In this document: positions 1 to 8,222 of the stretch, one piece after another | How positions within the stretch are numbered: position 1 is the first letter of the stretch | How the letters are laid out: each line of letters begins with the position of its first letter | Source: Microbacterium sp. Au-Mic1 | GTDB taxonomy: Bacteria; Actinomycetota; Actinomycetes; Actinomycetales; Microbacteriaceae | DNA length: 64,000 nucleotides | Direction of reading: 5' to 3' | NCBI RefSeq assembly: GCF_021341785.1 | Contig: NZ_JAJTTF010000011.1 | Location: 62,001-126,000, forward strand | Notes under the pieces: generated by a model | The model's database searches: none | The model's input: only the letters and a program-made list of their open reading frames with translations | Told to the model about the DNA's origin: nothing | Translations under genes and position numbers: made by a program

Positions 1-98
1 TCACTCAGCGCCGCGAAGGTCGCGCGGAAGGTCGGTCGGGTCGCGAGCACCGGCAGCGGCTCGGTGATCGGATGATCCACGCCCGACAGAGAAGACAT
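1..98 (-). CDS. Partial CDS, N-terminal 32 residues only
   Basis: An open reading frame starts at the ATG at 98 on the minus strand and runs off the left edge without a stop. The visible N-terminus (MSSLSGVDHPITEPL...) is too short to assign a family. A TACCGT box at 106-111 lies 7 nt before the ATG, a spacing typical of leaderless actinobacterial promoters. The gene is divergent from the LysR-type regulator at 201, and LysR regulators commonly control their divergent neighbour, so it is the likely target. That link is inference. Confidence 0.55.
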   Translation of the reverse strand, partial: MSSLSGVDHPITEPLPVLATRPTFRATFAALS

Positions 99-147
99 GA
101 CCTCAACGGTACGGAGGATCACGCGATCACTCACGATAATGAGAGAC

Positions 148-158
148 ATAACTGTTAT
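148..158. promoter_or_regulatory. Palindrome in the divergent lysR intergenic region, candidate operator
   Basis: ATAAC-T-GTTAT is a perfect 11-bp palindrome inside an unusually AT-rich stretch (131-160) between the divergent partial gene and the LysR gene. LysR-family sites are short AT-rich dyads in such positions. The assignment rests on position and symmetry only. Confidence 0.4.
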
Positions 159-200
159 TGGATCTGTGAATGAGCAGGATCCTGCGGGACGGGAGCGCAC

Positions 201-1079
201 GTGTTCGAGCCGGATCTGCTGCGGTGCTTCGTCGCCGTGGCGGAGAATCGCAGCTTCTCGGAGGCCGGGCGGCAGCTCGGGATCAGTCAGCCGACGGTCA
301 GTCAGCGGGTCAGGCGACTCGAGGAGCAGGCCGGCCGCTCGCTGATCGCCCGGGACACCCACAGCGTCGGCCTCACCGACGGCGGCGAGTCGATGCTGGC
401 CTTCGCGCGTCGCACGCTCGCCGTGCTCGATGAGGCGCAGGCCTACTTCTCCGGCCCTGCCGAACGGGCGACGGTCCGCTTCGGCACGGCGGACGACCTC
501 GCCCTCACCCACCTGCCCGGGATCCTCCGCGACTTCCGCCGGAAGAACCCGCACATCGACGTCGAGATCACCGTCGGCCAGTCCGCAGCCGTCGCCCGAC
601 GCCTGCGCGCCGGCGCGCTCGACCTCGTCTACGTGCGACAGGAGCCGGGCATCGCGGAGGGCAGGGTCGTCCGGCGCGAGCAGCTGATCTGGGGCGCGCA
701 CCCTTCATTGCGACTCGATCCGGGCGACGTGGTCCCGCTCGTCACCTATCCCCGACCGAGCCACTCCCGCGCCGCCGCGGTCACCGCGCTCGAGACGGCG
801 GGGCGACGCTGGAAGGCGAGGTGCACGGTGCGCGACATCACCGGGATCCTCGCCGGCGTCCGGGCGGGCCTGGGTGTCGCCGTCTTCCCCGGCGGGATGA
901 TGCCCCCGGATCTCGTGCGCGCCGACGCCGCACTGGGCCTGCCGCACCTCGACACACTGGACTTCGCACTCATCGACGATCCCGCGGCTCCCCGCGCGCC
1001 GATCGAGGCGCTGAGCGCGGCGATCATCGACTCGCACACCCGTGAGGCGCGCCAGCTCCCCGGCGCTTCGGAGAGCTGA
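201..1079 (+). CDS. LysR-family transcriptional regulator
   Basis: 292 residues, the usual LysR length. Residues 1-60 form the winged HTH (FEPDLLRCFVAVAENRSF, then GISQPTVSQRVRRLEEQ), the most conserved LysR signature. Residues about 90-280 match a substrate-binding domain that would sense a small co-inducer. The start is GTG at 201, preceded by GGGAG at 191-195. It is transcribed divergently from the edge-truncated gene at 1-98, with a palindrome between them, so it probably controls that gene and itself. The effector cannot be read from sequence. A strong stem-loop follows at 1126-1151. Confidence 0.9.
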   Translation: MFEPDLLRCFVAVAENRSFSEAGRQLGISQPTVSQRVRRLEEQAGRSLIARDTHSVGLTDGGESMLAFARRTLAVLDEAQAYFSGPAERATVRFGTADDLALTHLPGILRDFRRKNPHIDVEITVGQSAAVARRLRAGALDLVYVRQEPGIAEGRVVRREQLIWGAHPSLRLDPGDVVPLVTYPRPSHSRAAAVTALETAGRRWKARCTVRDITGILAGVRAGLGVAVFPGGMMPPDLVRADAALGLPHLDTLDFALIDDPAAPRAPIEALSAAIIDSHTREARQLPGASES

Positions 1080-1125
1080 CGGGGATCGGCCGCGGCCAGA
1101 CCGCGGACGCCGCGCGACAAAAGCG

Positions 1126-1151
1126 AAACGGCCCGCCGAAGCGGGCCGTTT
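1126..1151. terminator. Perfect stem-loop between lysR and tRNA-Arg
   Basis: AAACGGCCCGC, loop CGAA, then GCGGGCCGTTT: an 11-bp perfect stem with A and T ends on both sides. It lies between the convergent LysR gene and tRNA-Arg, so it can terminate both. Confidence 0.85.
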
Positions 1152-1171
1152 CTTACTGTCTCAACACAGTG

Positions 1172-1244
1172 TGCGCCTGGAGGGACTCGAACCCCCAACC
1201 TTCTGATCCGTAGTCAGATGCTCTATCCATTGAGCTACAGGCGC
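1172..1244 (-). tRNA. tRNA-Arg(ACG)
   Basis: A 73-nt cloverleaf on the minus strand. The acceptor GCGCCTG pairs with CAGGCGC, with discriminator A. The anticodon stem TCTGA/TCAGA encloses CTACGGA, giving anticodon ACG. The T-arm reads GGGGGTTCGAGTCCCTC. CCA is not encoded. Two small hairpins lie just 5' of it (1248-1280). Confidence 0.95.
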
Positions 1245-1247
1245 ATC

Positions 1248-1280
1248 CGGTCTTTCACAAGACCGCCCGCTCTCGCGGGC
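1248..1280 (-). other. Two adjacent hairpins upstream of tRNA-Arg
   Basis: In minus-strand order: GCCCGC-GAGA-GCGGGC (1280-1265) and GGTCTT-GTGA-AAGACC (1263-1248). They sit between the end of the hypothetical gene at 1359 and the tRNA. They could terminate that gene or shape the tRNA precursor leader; no U-tract is visible. Confidence 0.45.
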
Positions 1281-1358
1281 CTCGTCAACAATACCCCAGA
1301 GGCGGGGCGGAACGCGAATCGAGAGCGCGGCGAGCGCACCGGTCGGGCGTGGCGGATA

Positions 1359-2000
1359 TCAGCGCACCTGCCGTGCGGCGCGCTTCTCCTCGCGCTCCGC
1401 CGCCTTCGCGGCCGCCTTGTCGGCCTTCTCCGCCGCCTTGTCGACCTTCTCGCGGTTCTTGCGCCGCGCGCGCTGATCCGAGGCGAGCGCCTGCAGGTCG
1501 ACGAGCCGCAGCGCCTGCATGCGGGCCTCACGCATCGTGGCGTAGTCCGGATCCTCGTCCGGGCGCATGGCTTCGACGGAAAGCCGGCTCTGCAGGTTTC
1601 CGGCGACGTCGCCCCACGCGGCGGCGCGCGCCGCCTCCACCAGGAACCGCAGCGTCTCGGGATCGTCGGCCATCTCCCGCAGCCGGTCGGCCACCGCCGA
1701 GGACTGCTTGGCCCGCCGCTTGAGGTTGCGCACATCGCGGTCGCGGTAGTCGTGCGTGCCGTGCGGATCGGAGTACCGGCCGTGGGCGCGCTTGCGCAGC
1801 CTGTTGGCCAGCTCCGCCGCCTCCTCGGACTCCGCGGCGAGCGCGATCAGTGCCTCGTGCGCGTCGTTCATGTACTTGGCGACGTCGAAGGATCCGCCCT
1901 GCGCGATCGTGCCCACGAGGATGTGGTTCTTGACGGTCAGACGGGCGGCAGACGTGGCGATCGCCACGCCCTCGGCAATGGCGTCCGCGCTCTTTCCCAC
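1359..2000 (-). CDS. Conserved hypothetical protein, charged helical
   Basis: 213 residues, no family recognised. The N-terminal half is moderately hydrophobic and helical (SADAIAEGVAIATSAARLTVKNHILVGTIAQGG). The middle is rich in Arg/Glu, and the C-terminal 45 residues are almost wholly Lys/Ala/Glu/Arg, probably a basic helix or coiled coil. The start was chosen at GTG 2000 because an AGGAGG-type ribosome-binding site lies about 7 nt upstream; a longer frame to 2045 lacks one. No membrane segment or signal peptide. The neighbouring SDR gene starts 135 bp away, divergently. Confidence 0.75.
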   Translation of the reverse strand: MGKSADAIAEGVAIATSAARLTVKNHILVGTIAQGGSFDVAKYMNDAHEALIALAAESEEAAELANRLRKRAHGRYSDPHGTHDYRDRDVRNLKRRAKQSSAVADRLREMADDPETLRFLVEAARAAAWGDVAGNLQSRLSVEAMRPDEDPDYATMREARMQALRLVDLQALASDQRARRKNREKVDKAAEKADKAAAKAAEREEKRAARQVR

Positions 2001-2135
2001 TCCGACCTCCTCCTGACATCGAGCGTACCGGTTCCCGTTCCGCAAGAGCAGGGCGATGCGGCAGGATGGGACCAGCGTCTGCGCCCACCCGACGCGTGCG
2101 ACGAAGCGTGCGAGGGCGCAGCGGTAGGAGGAGCG

Positions 2136-2987
2136 TTGCCTGTTCTCGACGCATCAGGGCGCAGCAGTGCCATCACCGGGGCCGCCAACGGCATCGGCGC
2201 CGACACCGCCAGAGCGCTCGCGCGCCGCGGTGCGAACCTCGCGCTCATCGACCGCGACCGGGCGGGTCTGACCCGCATCGCCGACGAACTGCGCGCCACC
2301 GGCGCCACCGTGACGGTGCATCCGGTCGACCTGCGCGATGACGACGCGGTCGTCGCGGCCGGCGAGGACGTCGCCGCCGCGCACCCCGAACTGCAGACGC
2401 TCATCACCTGCGCCGGATCCTCGATGCTCGGTTCCCTCGATCAGCTCTCCATGGAGGAGATGCGCTGGCTGATGGACGTGAACCTCTGGGGCACGGTGTC
2501 GATCACGAAGGCGCTGCTGCCCGCCCTGCGCCGCGCTCCCGCCGCGCACATCACCCATATCGCCAGCATCTACGCGATCGCCTCGCCGGGCGGGCGGATC
2601 CCCTACGCCATGACGAAGTTCGCCGTGCGCGCGTTCTCCGAGGCGCTCATGCACGAGCTCGAGGGGTCGACGGTCACGGTCGGCGCGATCTATCCCGCCG
2701 GTGTGCGCACGGGGATCATCCTGCACGGGCGCTACGCCTCGTCGATCGACCCCGGCGTCGCCGGACGGGCCGCCGCCGCCCAGGCCGCGATGTACCACAT
2801 GGAGCCCGCCGCCGCGGCGGAACGCATCGTGCGCGCCACGTTGCAGCGCCGGGCGCGCACTCTGATCGGGCGGGAGACCCGCCTCGTGGACGCGCTGGTC
2901 CGACTCGCGCCGGTGCACTACTGGGGACCGATGCGGCGCCCACTGCGCGAGGCGATCGACACGACGACCCCGATGTCGCCGCGCTGA
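2136..2987 (+). CDS. SDR-family NAD(P)-dependent oxidoreductase
   Basis: 283 residues with the Rossmann signature TGAANGIG near the N-terminus (GxxxGxG), a DVNLWG segment equivalent to the NNAG/N region, and the catalytic Ser (HIASIYA) with YAMTK (YxxxK). It is a classical short-chain dehydrogenase acting on an unknown alcohol or ketone. The start is TTG at 2136 with GGAGGAG just upstream; the same frame is open much further 5' but only as antisense to the gene at 1359. No regulator is coupled to it, and it converges on the GntR gene with only 5 bp between stops. Confidence 0.88.
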   Translation: MPVLDASGRSSAITGAANGIGADTARALARRGANLALIDRDRAGLTRIADELRATGATVTVHPVDLRDDDAVVAAGEDVAAAHPELQTLITCAGSSMLGSLDQLSMEEMRWLMDVNLWGTVSITKALLPALRRAPAAHITHIASIYAIASPGGRIPYAMTKFAVRAFSEALMHELEGSTVTVGAIYPAGVRTGIILHGRYASSIDPGVAGRAAAAQAAMYHMEPAAAAERIVRATLQRRARTLIGRETRLVDALVRLAPVHYWGPMRRPLREAIDTTTPMSPR

Positions 2988-2992
2988 GCGCG

Positions 2993-3781
2993 TCACTCGC
3001 CGGCGACCGAGGCCTCCTGGCGGGCTGCGGGAGCCTCGTCGCCGTCGGCCGCCGCAGCCGCATCCTCGCGCACGGGCTCCTCCGCGGCTCCCCCACGCGC
3101 GGCCGCGGCGCGCGCACGGATCGCGGCCGTCTCGGCGTTGTACTCGGCGAGCTTGCGCAGGGCCGTCTCGGTGCCCGCCCTCAGGTGACGCTGCACGCGC
3201 AGCCGCAGGGTCGCCGTGTCCCGCGCCGCGAACGACTCGAAGATGCGCGCGTGGTCCTCCGCCATGGAGATCAGGTCGTCGTGGTCGCGGAACAGCAGGA
3301 GCAGGCGCCCGCGCATCATGCCCAGGATCTCGTTGACGGTCGCGTTCTCGGCGAGCTCGGCCATGACCAGGTGGAACTCCGCCCCCGCGGTGTGCGCCGC
3401 CGCCGTGTCGCCGACCCCGGCCGCCGCGAACTCGCGCTGGAGCGCCGCCTCGACCTTCGCGATCCCGTCCGACGTGTGCCGCAGCGCCGCGATCTCGAAG
3501 ACGAGCACCTCCAGCACGTCGCGCACCTGCGCGATGTCGCGCACGTCGTCCTCGGTGAACTGACGGACCACGGCCCAGGAGCGGGGACGCGCGGTGAGCA
3601 TTCCCTCGGCGAGCAGCTGCCGGATCGCCTCGCGCACCGGCAGCCGGCTCACGGCGAGCTCTTCGGCGATGTCCCGCTCGATGAGCCGGTCGCCGGATCG
3701 CCGCTGTCCGGACAGGATCGAGTCGCGCAGGAGCCGGACCACCCTGGCCGACTCGAGCTCCACGCTGCCCGCGTTCCCCAT
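2993..3781 (-). CDS. GntR-family regulator, FCD subfamily
   Basis: 262 residues. Residues 8-75 carry the GntR winged HTH (DRLIERDIAEELAVSRLPVREAIRQL). Residues about 85-215 form an all-helical FCD effector domain with the His residues expected to bind metal (EFH, EDHARIF, QRHL). The last ~45 residues are an Ala/Glu-rich tail beyond the usual FCD end. It lies downstream of gntP-gntK on the same strand with an 87-bp gap, so it may be co-transcribed or control the module. A second FCD regulator at 6020 is the better candidate for direct gluconate control. Confidence 0.88.
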   Translation of the reverse strand: MGNAGSVELESARVVRLLRDSILSGQRRSGDRLIERDIAEELAVSRLPVREAIRQLLAEGMLTARPRSWAVVRQFTEDDVRDIAQVRDVLEVLVFEIAALRHTSDGIAKVEAALQREFAAAGVGDTAAAHTAGAEFHLVMAELAENATVNEILGMMRGRLLLLFRDHDDLISMAEDHARIFESFAARDTATLRLRVQRHLRAGTETALRKLAEYNAETAAIRARAAAARGGAAEEPVREDAAAAADGDEAPAARQEASVAGE

Positions 3782-3868
3782 GGGCCCATTGTGGCACCGT
3801 CGAGTGCGGGTGAACCTTGTCGGACCGAGTCCATCAACCAGGGCCGACAGGAGGGATCGCCGTCGTCG

Positions 3869-4405
3869 TCAGGACCGCGTCGGCGTCCCGTGCTCCTCGA
3901 GCCAGTCGAGGACCTGCTGGGCGGCGTCCTGCACCGGCAGCGCCGCATCCACGACGAAGCCCGCCTCGCCGGGCGCGAGCGGCTCGAGGGTGTCCAGCTG
4001 CGAATCCAGCAGCGACGCCGGCATGAAGTGCCCGAGGCGGCGCCCGAGGCGTTCCGCGAGGTCGTGCTTGGTGCCCTTCAGGTGCACGAACTCGACGCCC
4101 GGGCGGGCGAGGATCTCGCGATAGCTGCGTCGCAGCGCGGAGCACGTCACGATGCCGGGCTCCCCCGCCTCCTGCTTCGTGACGATCCACTCCCGGATCA
4201 GCTCGAGCCAGGGGCGGCGGTCCTCGTCGGTGAGCGGGATGCCGGCCTCCATCTTCGCGACGTTCGCCGCGGGATGCAGGTCGTCCCCCTCCTGCAGCGC
4301 CCATCCCAGGCGCCCGGCCAGCACTCCGGCCAGCGTGCTCTTGCCGGATCCGGAGACCCCCATCACCACGAGGACCGTCGGAGGCGCCGCGTGCGTCGTC
4401 ATCAT
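3869..4405 (-). CDS. gntK: Gluconokinase
   Basis: 178 residues, normal for GntK. It phosphorylates D-gluconate to 6-phosphogluconate with ATP in the cytoplasm, feeding the pentose-phosphate pathway. The N-terminal P-loop is MGVSGSGKST; GDDLHPAANVAKMEAGIPLTDEDR is the conserved GntK substrate region; CSALRRSYRE follows. The start ATGATG at 4405 has GGAGCG upstream. Only 13 bp separate it from the transporter gene gntP on the same strand, so the two form an operon for uptake and activation of gluconate. Confidence 0.95.
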   Translation of the reverse strand: MMTTHAAPPTVLVVMGVSGSGKSTLAGVLAGRLGWALQEGDDLHPAANVAKMEAGIPLTDEDRRPWLELIREWIVTKQEAGEPGIVTCSALRRSYREILARPGVEFVHLKGTKHDLAERLGRRLGHFMPASLLDSQLDTLEPLAPGEAGFVVDAALPVQDAAQQVLDWLEEHGTPTRS

Positions 4406-4418
4406 CGCTCCGTTCCCG

Positions 4419-5876
4419 TCAGCCGACGAAGACGCCGATGATCATGACGCCGGCGAGACCTGTGACCGAGATCAGGCACTCCATGATCGACCACGACTTC
4501 AGCGTCTGCGGGATGCTCAGGCCGAAGTACTCCTTGATCAGCCAGAACCCCGCATCGTTCACGTGCGAGAGGAAGACGGATCCGGCGCCGATCGCGAGCA
4601 CCAGCAGGGCGGATCCGGCCGGCGACAGGCCGAGGTCGTGCACGAGCGGCTGCAGGATGCCGGCGGCCGTGATCGTGGCGACGGTGGCGGATCCGGTGGC
4701 GACGCGGATCAGGACCGCGACGAGCCAGGCGAAGAACAGCACCACGGGCAGCGCGCCGCCGATGCCGGAGATCGCGTGGGCGATCACCGTGCCGATGGTG
4801 GAGTCGACGAGCACCTGCTTGAAGCCCCCGCCCGCACCCACGATGAGCAGGATGCCGGCGATCGCCGGCAGCGAGGACGACACCGAGGCGCCGACCTCCT
4901 TGGAGCTCATGCCGCCACCGCGACCCAGCACGACCATGCCGACGAGCACCGCGATGAGCAGCGCGATGACCGGCTTGCCGAGGAAGTCGACGATGCCCTT
5001 GAGCGCCGAGGTGTCGTTCGGGGCGACGATGTCGACGATGGCGGAGAGCAGCATCAGCACGACCGGCAGCAGGATGCTGAACAGGGTGGTGCCGAATCCG
5101 GGGCGCTTGCGCGCTTGGACCGCCGCGGTCTCACCGGGCTGGGCGGAGTCCTGCGCCGTCTCGAACAGCGCCGGCACGGGCACGTCGACCCAGCGGGCGG
5201 CGAGGCGGCCGAACAGGGGGCCGGCGATGATGACGGTGGGGATCGCGACGAGGACGCCGAAAGCGAGGGTGAGGCCGAGGTTCGCACCGATCAGGCTGAT
5301 CGCGGCGAGCGGGCCGGGGTGCGGCGGCACCAGGCCGTGCATCGCGGAGAGCCCCGCGAGCGTCGGGATCGCGATCTTCATCAGGGAGACCCCGGAGCGG
5401 CGGGCGACCAGGATGATCACCGGCACGAGCAGCACCAGACCGACCTCGAAGAACATCGGCAGGCCGATCAGCGCGCCGACCAGGCCCATGACCCACGGCA
5501 GCGCCGCGGCACTGGCCTTCGAGACCAGGGTGTCGACGATCCGGTCCGCGCCGCCCGAATCGGCGAGCAGCTTTCCGTAGATCGCGCCGAGCGCGATCAG
5601 CACGCCGACGCCGCCGGCGGTGGATCCGAAGCCGTTGGAGAAGCTCGTGACGGTCTGCGTGGCGGACATCCCGGCGACGAGACCGGTGACGAGCGCGCCG
5701 ATCACGAGGGCGAGGAACGGATGCAGCTTGACCCAGGTGATGAGCACCACGATGGTGGCGATGCCGATGAGGGCAGCGAGGATCAGCACCCACTCCGGGG
5801 CTGTCGTCGTGGGAGGAACGGGATCGGCCGCCGCGAGGAGGGTTCCGGGAACGGCGGCGAGAAGGATCGAGGACAT
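4419..5876 (-). CDS. gntP: Gluconate:H+ symporter, GntP family
   Basis: About 485 residues, strongly hydrophobic with roughly 12 membrane segments. Family-type segments include GGVGVLIALGAIYGKLLADSGG, GLVPPHPGPLAA and FLSHVNDAGFWLIKEYFG, the last being diagnostic of GntP permeases. It imports gluconate for the adjacent kinase. The frame is open to 5945, but AAGGAAG lies 9 nt before ATG 5876 (3 nt before ATG 5882), so the start is placed at 5876. Divergent from the FCD regulator at 6020; a matching operator is at 5928-5940. Confidence 0.92.
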   Translation of the reverse strand: MSSILLAAVPGTLLAAADPVPPTTTAPEWVLILAALIGIATIVVLITWVKLHPFLALVIGALVTGLVAGMSATQTVTSFSNGFGSTAGGVGVLIALGAIYGKLLADSGGADRIVDTLVSKASAAALPWVMGLVGALIGLPMFFEVGLVLLVPVIILVARRSGVSLMKIAIPTLAGLSAMHGLVPPHPGPLAAISLIGANLGLTLAFGVLVAIPTVIIAGPLFGRLAARWVDVPVPALFETAQDSAQPGETAAVQARKRPGFGTTLFSILLPVVLMLLSAIVDIVAPNDTSALKGIVDFLGKPVIALLIAVLVGMVVLGRGGGMSSKEVGASVSSSLPAIAGILLIVGAGGGFKQVLVDSTIGTVIAHAISGIGGALPVVLFFAWLVAVLIRVATGSATVATITAAGILQPLVHDLGLSPAGSALLVLAIGAGSVFLSHVNDAGFWLIKEYFGLSIPQTLKSWSIMECLISVTGLAGVMIIGVFVG

Positions 5877-5927
5877 GGCCATGAGCTTCCTTGGTCTGGC
5901 GGAGAGATTTCGCCTCAGCGTAAGCGA

Positions 5928-5940
5928 TAAGTAGGACTTA
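5928..5940. promoter_or_regulatory. GntR/FCD-type operator between gntP and its regulator
   Basis: TAAGT-AGG-ACTTA is a perfect 13-bp dyad matching the GT-N3-AC core known for FadR/FCD-family GntR regulators. It sits 52 bp upstream of gntP and about 80 bp upstream of the divergent regulator, a place to control both. Confidence 0.7.
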
Positions 5941-6019
5941 ATCAAGCACCTTCTCGCAATACGCCCTCCTACAGTTCACTCAGGCGCCTTCTTGCCGGGC
6001 TATCGCCATAATGGGCTTC

Positions 6020-6742
6020 ATGGCAGAAGGGATCCGCGAGGCGGCCTCCGCGCAGCACCATCGGCTGCTCGACACGATCGGCATGCGCATCGTGGAGGGC
6101 GAGCTGGCGCCCGGTGCCCGGCTGCTGACCGCCGAGGTCGCCGCCGAGTTCGGCGCGTCCCGGTCCGCGATGCGCGAGGTGGTGCGCGTTCTTGAGACCA
6201 TGGGCATGGTCGAGGTGCGCCGCCGGGCCGGGGTGGAGATCCTGTCCGCGGACCGATGGAGCCCGTACGCCCCCGAGGTGATCCGCTGGCGGCTGGACGG
6301 ATCCGACCGGCTCCGCACCCTGCACGAACTCAGCCAGCTGCGCTCAGCGATCGAGCCGCTCGCCGCGCGTCTCGCCGCAGTGCAGGCCCCTCCGGAGCAC
6401 CGTGCGGCGCTCGTGAAGGCGGTGCTCGGGATGGTCGAGAACGGCGAGCGGGCGGATGAGCCCGCTTACCTGCAGCACGACATCGACTTCCATGCGGCCG
6501 TGCTGCGCGGATCGGGCAACCCCTACCTCGCCGGGCTCGCCGACGTGGTCGCCGAGCTGCTGCACGGCCGCACCGCGCACGCGCTCATGCCGCACCGCGC
6601 GGATGAGACCGCGTTGCGACTCCACCAGGACGTGGCCGCCGCGATCACGTCCCGCGACCCCGAGGCCGCGGCCACCGCGATGGCGGCGATCGTGTCCGAG
6701 GCCGACGAAGCCGTGGAGGCCATGTCGCAACCCGAGCCCTGA
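6020..6742 (+). CDS. GntR-family regulator, FCD subfamily, probable gluconate regulator
   Basis: About 240 residues: HTH in the first 75 (TIGMRIVEGELAPGARLLTAEVAAEFGASRSAMREVVRVLETMG), then a helical FCD domain with the metal-binding His pattern (HDIDFHAAVLRGSGNPYL, LRLHQDV). Candidate starts are ATG 6011 and ATG 6020. Neither has a ribosome-binding site, but CATAAT at 6007-6012 lies 7 nt before 6020 and overlaps 6011, so 6020 on a leaderless mRNA is preferred. It is divergent from gntP with the operator at 5928-5940 between them, arguing that it is the gluconate-responsive repressor. Confidence 0.88.
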   Translation: MAEGIREAASAQHHRLLDTIGMRIVEGELAPGARLLTAEVAAEFGASRSAMREVVRVLETMGMVEVRRRAGVEILSADRWSPYAPEVIRWRLDGSDRLRTLHELSQLRSAIEPLAARLAAVQAPPEHRAALVKAVLGMVENGERADEPAYLQHDIDFHAAVLRGSGNPYLAGLADVVAELLHGRTAHALMPHRADETALRLHQDVAAAITSRDPEAAATAMAAIVSEADEAVEAMSQPEP

Positions 6743-6746
6743 GCGC

Positions 6747-6760
6747 CTCAGGGCCCTGAG
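6747..6760. repeat. 14-bp perfect palindrome after the GntR gene
   Basis: CTCAGGGCCCTGAG lies a few bases after the GntR stop. It has no loop and no T-tract, so it is a weak terminator candidate or a protein-binding dyad. Confidence 0.3.
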
Positions 6761-6831
6761 CGCGCGAGCGACCGGCGGCGGTCTTCATCCCGCTGATAGC
6801 CGCCGGACAGCGCCCGCCAACGGCCGGCGCG

Positions 6832-6837
6832 CATAAT
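6832..6837 (+). promoter_or_regulatory. Candidate -10 box of a leaderless transcript
   Basis: CATAAT, then 6 nt, then the ATG at 6844. No ribosome-binding site precedes the ATG, and a transcript starting 7 nt after the box would begin with the A of the start codon. No clear -35 is seen. Confidence 0.4.
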
Positions 6838-6843
6838 CGAGGC

Positions 6844-8121
6844 ATGACGAAGGCGGACAGCGGGACCGGTCGGGGCACGAGGGCGCCCAGCCTGCTTCCC
6901 GGGCTGCTCGCCGCCTCCGTCCGGGGCGTGCGGCGCGTGCGGCGCCCCGCCACGTCGACCGGGCCCGCCTTCGACCTGGCGTACGTGCGCACCGGCCCGC
7001 GCTCGGCCGTTCCGATCGTGGTGATCCCCGGCGGCCCCGGGCTCGGATCCGTGCTCCCCTATCGCCGCTTCCGGCGCCGCGCCGCGGCCCTCGGCCTCGA
7101 CGTCATCATGATGGAGCACCGCGGCGTCGGGCTGTCCCGTGCCGATCTGAACGGACGCAGTCTGCCGCTGTCGGCGATGCGCATGGTCGACGTGATCGAC
7201 GACCTCGCCGCCGTGCTGGAGGCGGAGGGCGTGCGCCGTGCCTACATCTCGGGCTCCTCGTACGGCAGCTACGTCGCGGCGGGATTCGGCGCGCGCCATC
7301 CCGAGCGGGTGGCCGGGATGCTGCTGGACTCCGCCCTGCAGTCGGTCGCGGATCGCGATGCCGAGCGGGCGATGATCCGCGAGCTCTTCGTCGACGGGGA
7401 CACCAGGATCGCCGCGTCGGTGCGCGAGCTGCTGGACGACGGATCGGATCCGCGGATCCTCCTCGGAGTGCTGCGCGCGGCATACGAGCTGGGCGGAGCG
7501 GGACTGCTCGAGCCGCTGCTGCGCCAGCGCCTGCACGGCGCGCACCGTGCCGTGCGCGACGGCCGGCCCGGCGGCTCGCACGGGCGAGGATCGGTGTGGT
7601 CGGCGCTGGAGGCCTACGTCGACAAGGGCGAATCCGAGGCGCACGTGCCGGGGTTCTACGAGTTCGACCTCGTCGGGGCGATCGCGTTCCGCGAGCTGGG
7701 GTTCGGACCGGATCCGGACGGATCCGCCCTCGACCCCTCGCTCACCTACGCGCCGATCGCCGACCGGTTCCCGCGGTTCGCCGGCGAGCCCTTCGACCTG
7801 ACCGCCGCGGCGGCGGGCTTCGACTGGCCCACCGTGCTGCTGACCGGCTCCCGCGACCTGCGCACGCCGGCCGCCGTGGCAGAGCGCGTGGCCGCGGCTG
7901 CTCCGGACACGGTGCTCGTCGAGATCGAGAACGGGCACAGTGCCCTCGAATCGCACCCGCTCGCGCTGCTGCACGCGCTGCAGCGACTGAGCAGCGGCGA
8001 GCAGCAGCGCCTCCCCGCCGAGAGCGCGATGATGAGCGCGCTCCCGCGCCGCGGACTCGTGGCCGGTCTGCCCCGGCTGCTCACCGCGGGCACCCGCTGG
8101 GAGGCGGCGCTCCGGTCGTGA
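6844..8121 (+). CDS. Alpha/beta-fold hydrolase, proline iminopeptidase-like
   Basis: 425 residues. The fold is recognised from PGGPGLGS near the start (oxyanion-hole HGGPG-like motif without the His), EHRGVGLSR, and the nucleophile elbow SGSSYGSY (GxSxG). A late Asp (TGSRDLRTP) and ENGHSAL supply the other triad members. This arrangement is that of peptidase family S33 and related hydrolases; the substrate is unknown. No signal peptide, so cytoplasmic. The last 13 bases including the stop belong to a 19-bp unit repeated immediately downstream (8109-8146). Confidence 0.85.
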   Translation: MTKADSGTGRGTRAPSLLPGLLAASVRGVRRVRRPATSTGPAFDLAYVRTGPRSAVPIVVIPGGPGLGSVLPYRRFRRRAAALGLDVIMMEHRGVGLSRADLNGRSLPLSAMRMVDVIDDLAAVLEAEGVRRAYISGSSYGSYVAAGFGARHPERVAGMLLDSALQSVADRDAERAMIRELFVDGDTRIAASVRELLDDGSDPRILLGVLRAAYELGGAGLLEPLLRQRLHGAHRAVRDGRPGGSHGRGSVWSALEAYVDKGESEAHVPGFYEFDLVGAIAFRELGFGPDPDGSALDPSLTYAPIADRFPRFAGEPFDLTAAAAGFDWPTVLLTGSRDLRTPAAVAERVAAAAPDTVLVEIENGHSALESHPLALLHALQRLSSGEQQRLPAESAMMSALPRRGLVAGLPRLLTAGTRWEAALRS

Positions 8122-8146
8122 GACCGCGCTCCGGTCGTGAGACCGC
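8109..8146. repeat. 19-bp tandem duplication spanning the hydrolase stop codon
   Basis: Two perfect 19-bp copies (8109-8127 and 8128-8146). The first contains the last four codons and the TGA at 8119-8121; the second repeats them outside the gene. See similar cases at 9081, 34283 and 44151. Confidence 0.95.
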
Positions 8147-8222
8147 GCCGCGCCCGCCGGAATGCCCTGCCGGCGGCGCAGGCCCGTCCCGGAATGGATC
8201 CTCGACCCATTCCGTTGCAGAG

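Noticed and set aside
1218..2987. Long 589-codon plus-strand frame covering the tRNA-Arg and hypothetical gene
   Set aside because: Its 5' two thirds are antisense to a tRNA and a gene with an ideal ribosome-binding site; only the SDR part from TTG 2136 is conserved.
2154..3797. 547-codon minus-strand frame across SDR and GntR
   Set aside because: Covers two recognised genes in other frames; composition is that of a shadow.
3817..3826. TTGTCGGACC upstream of the first FCD regulator as an operator
   Set aside because: Only the GT-N3-AC core fits; the flanks are not symmetric, so it is too weak to list.
4152..5930. 592-codon plus-strand frame opposite gntK-gntP
   Set aside because: Antisense shadow of clear gluconate genes; the product is Arg/Asp/Gly/His low-complexity typical of high-GC mirror frames.
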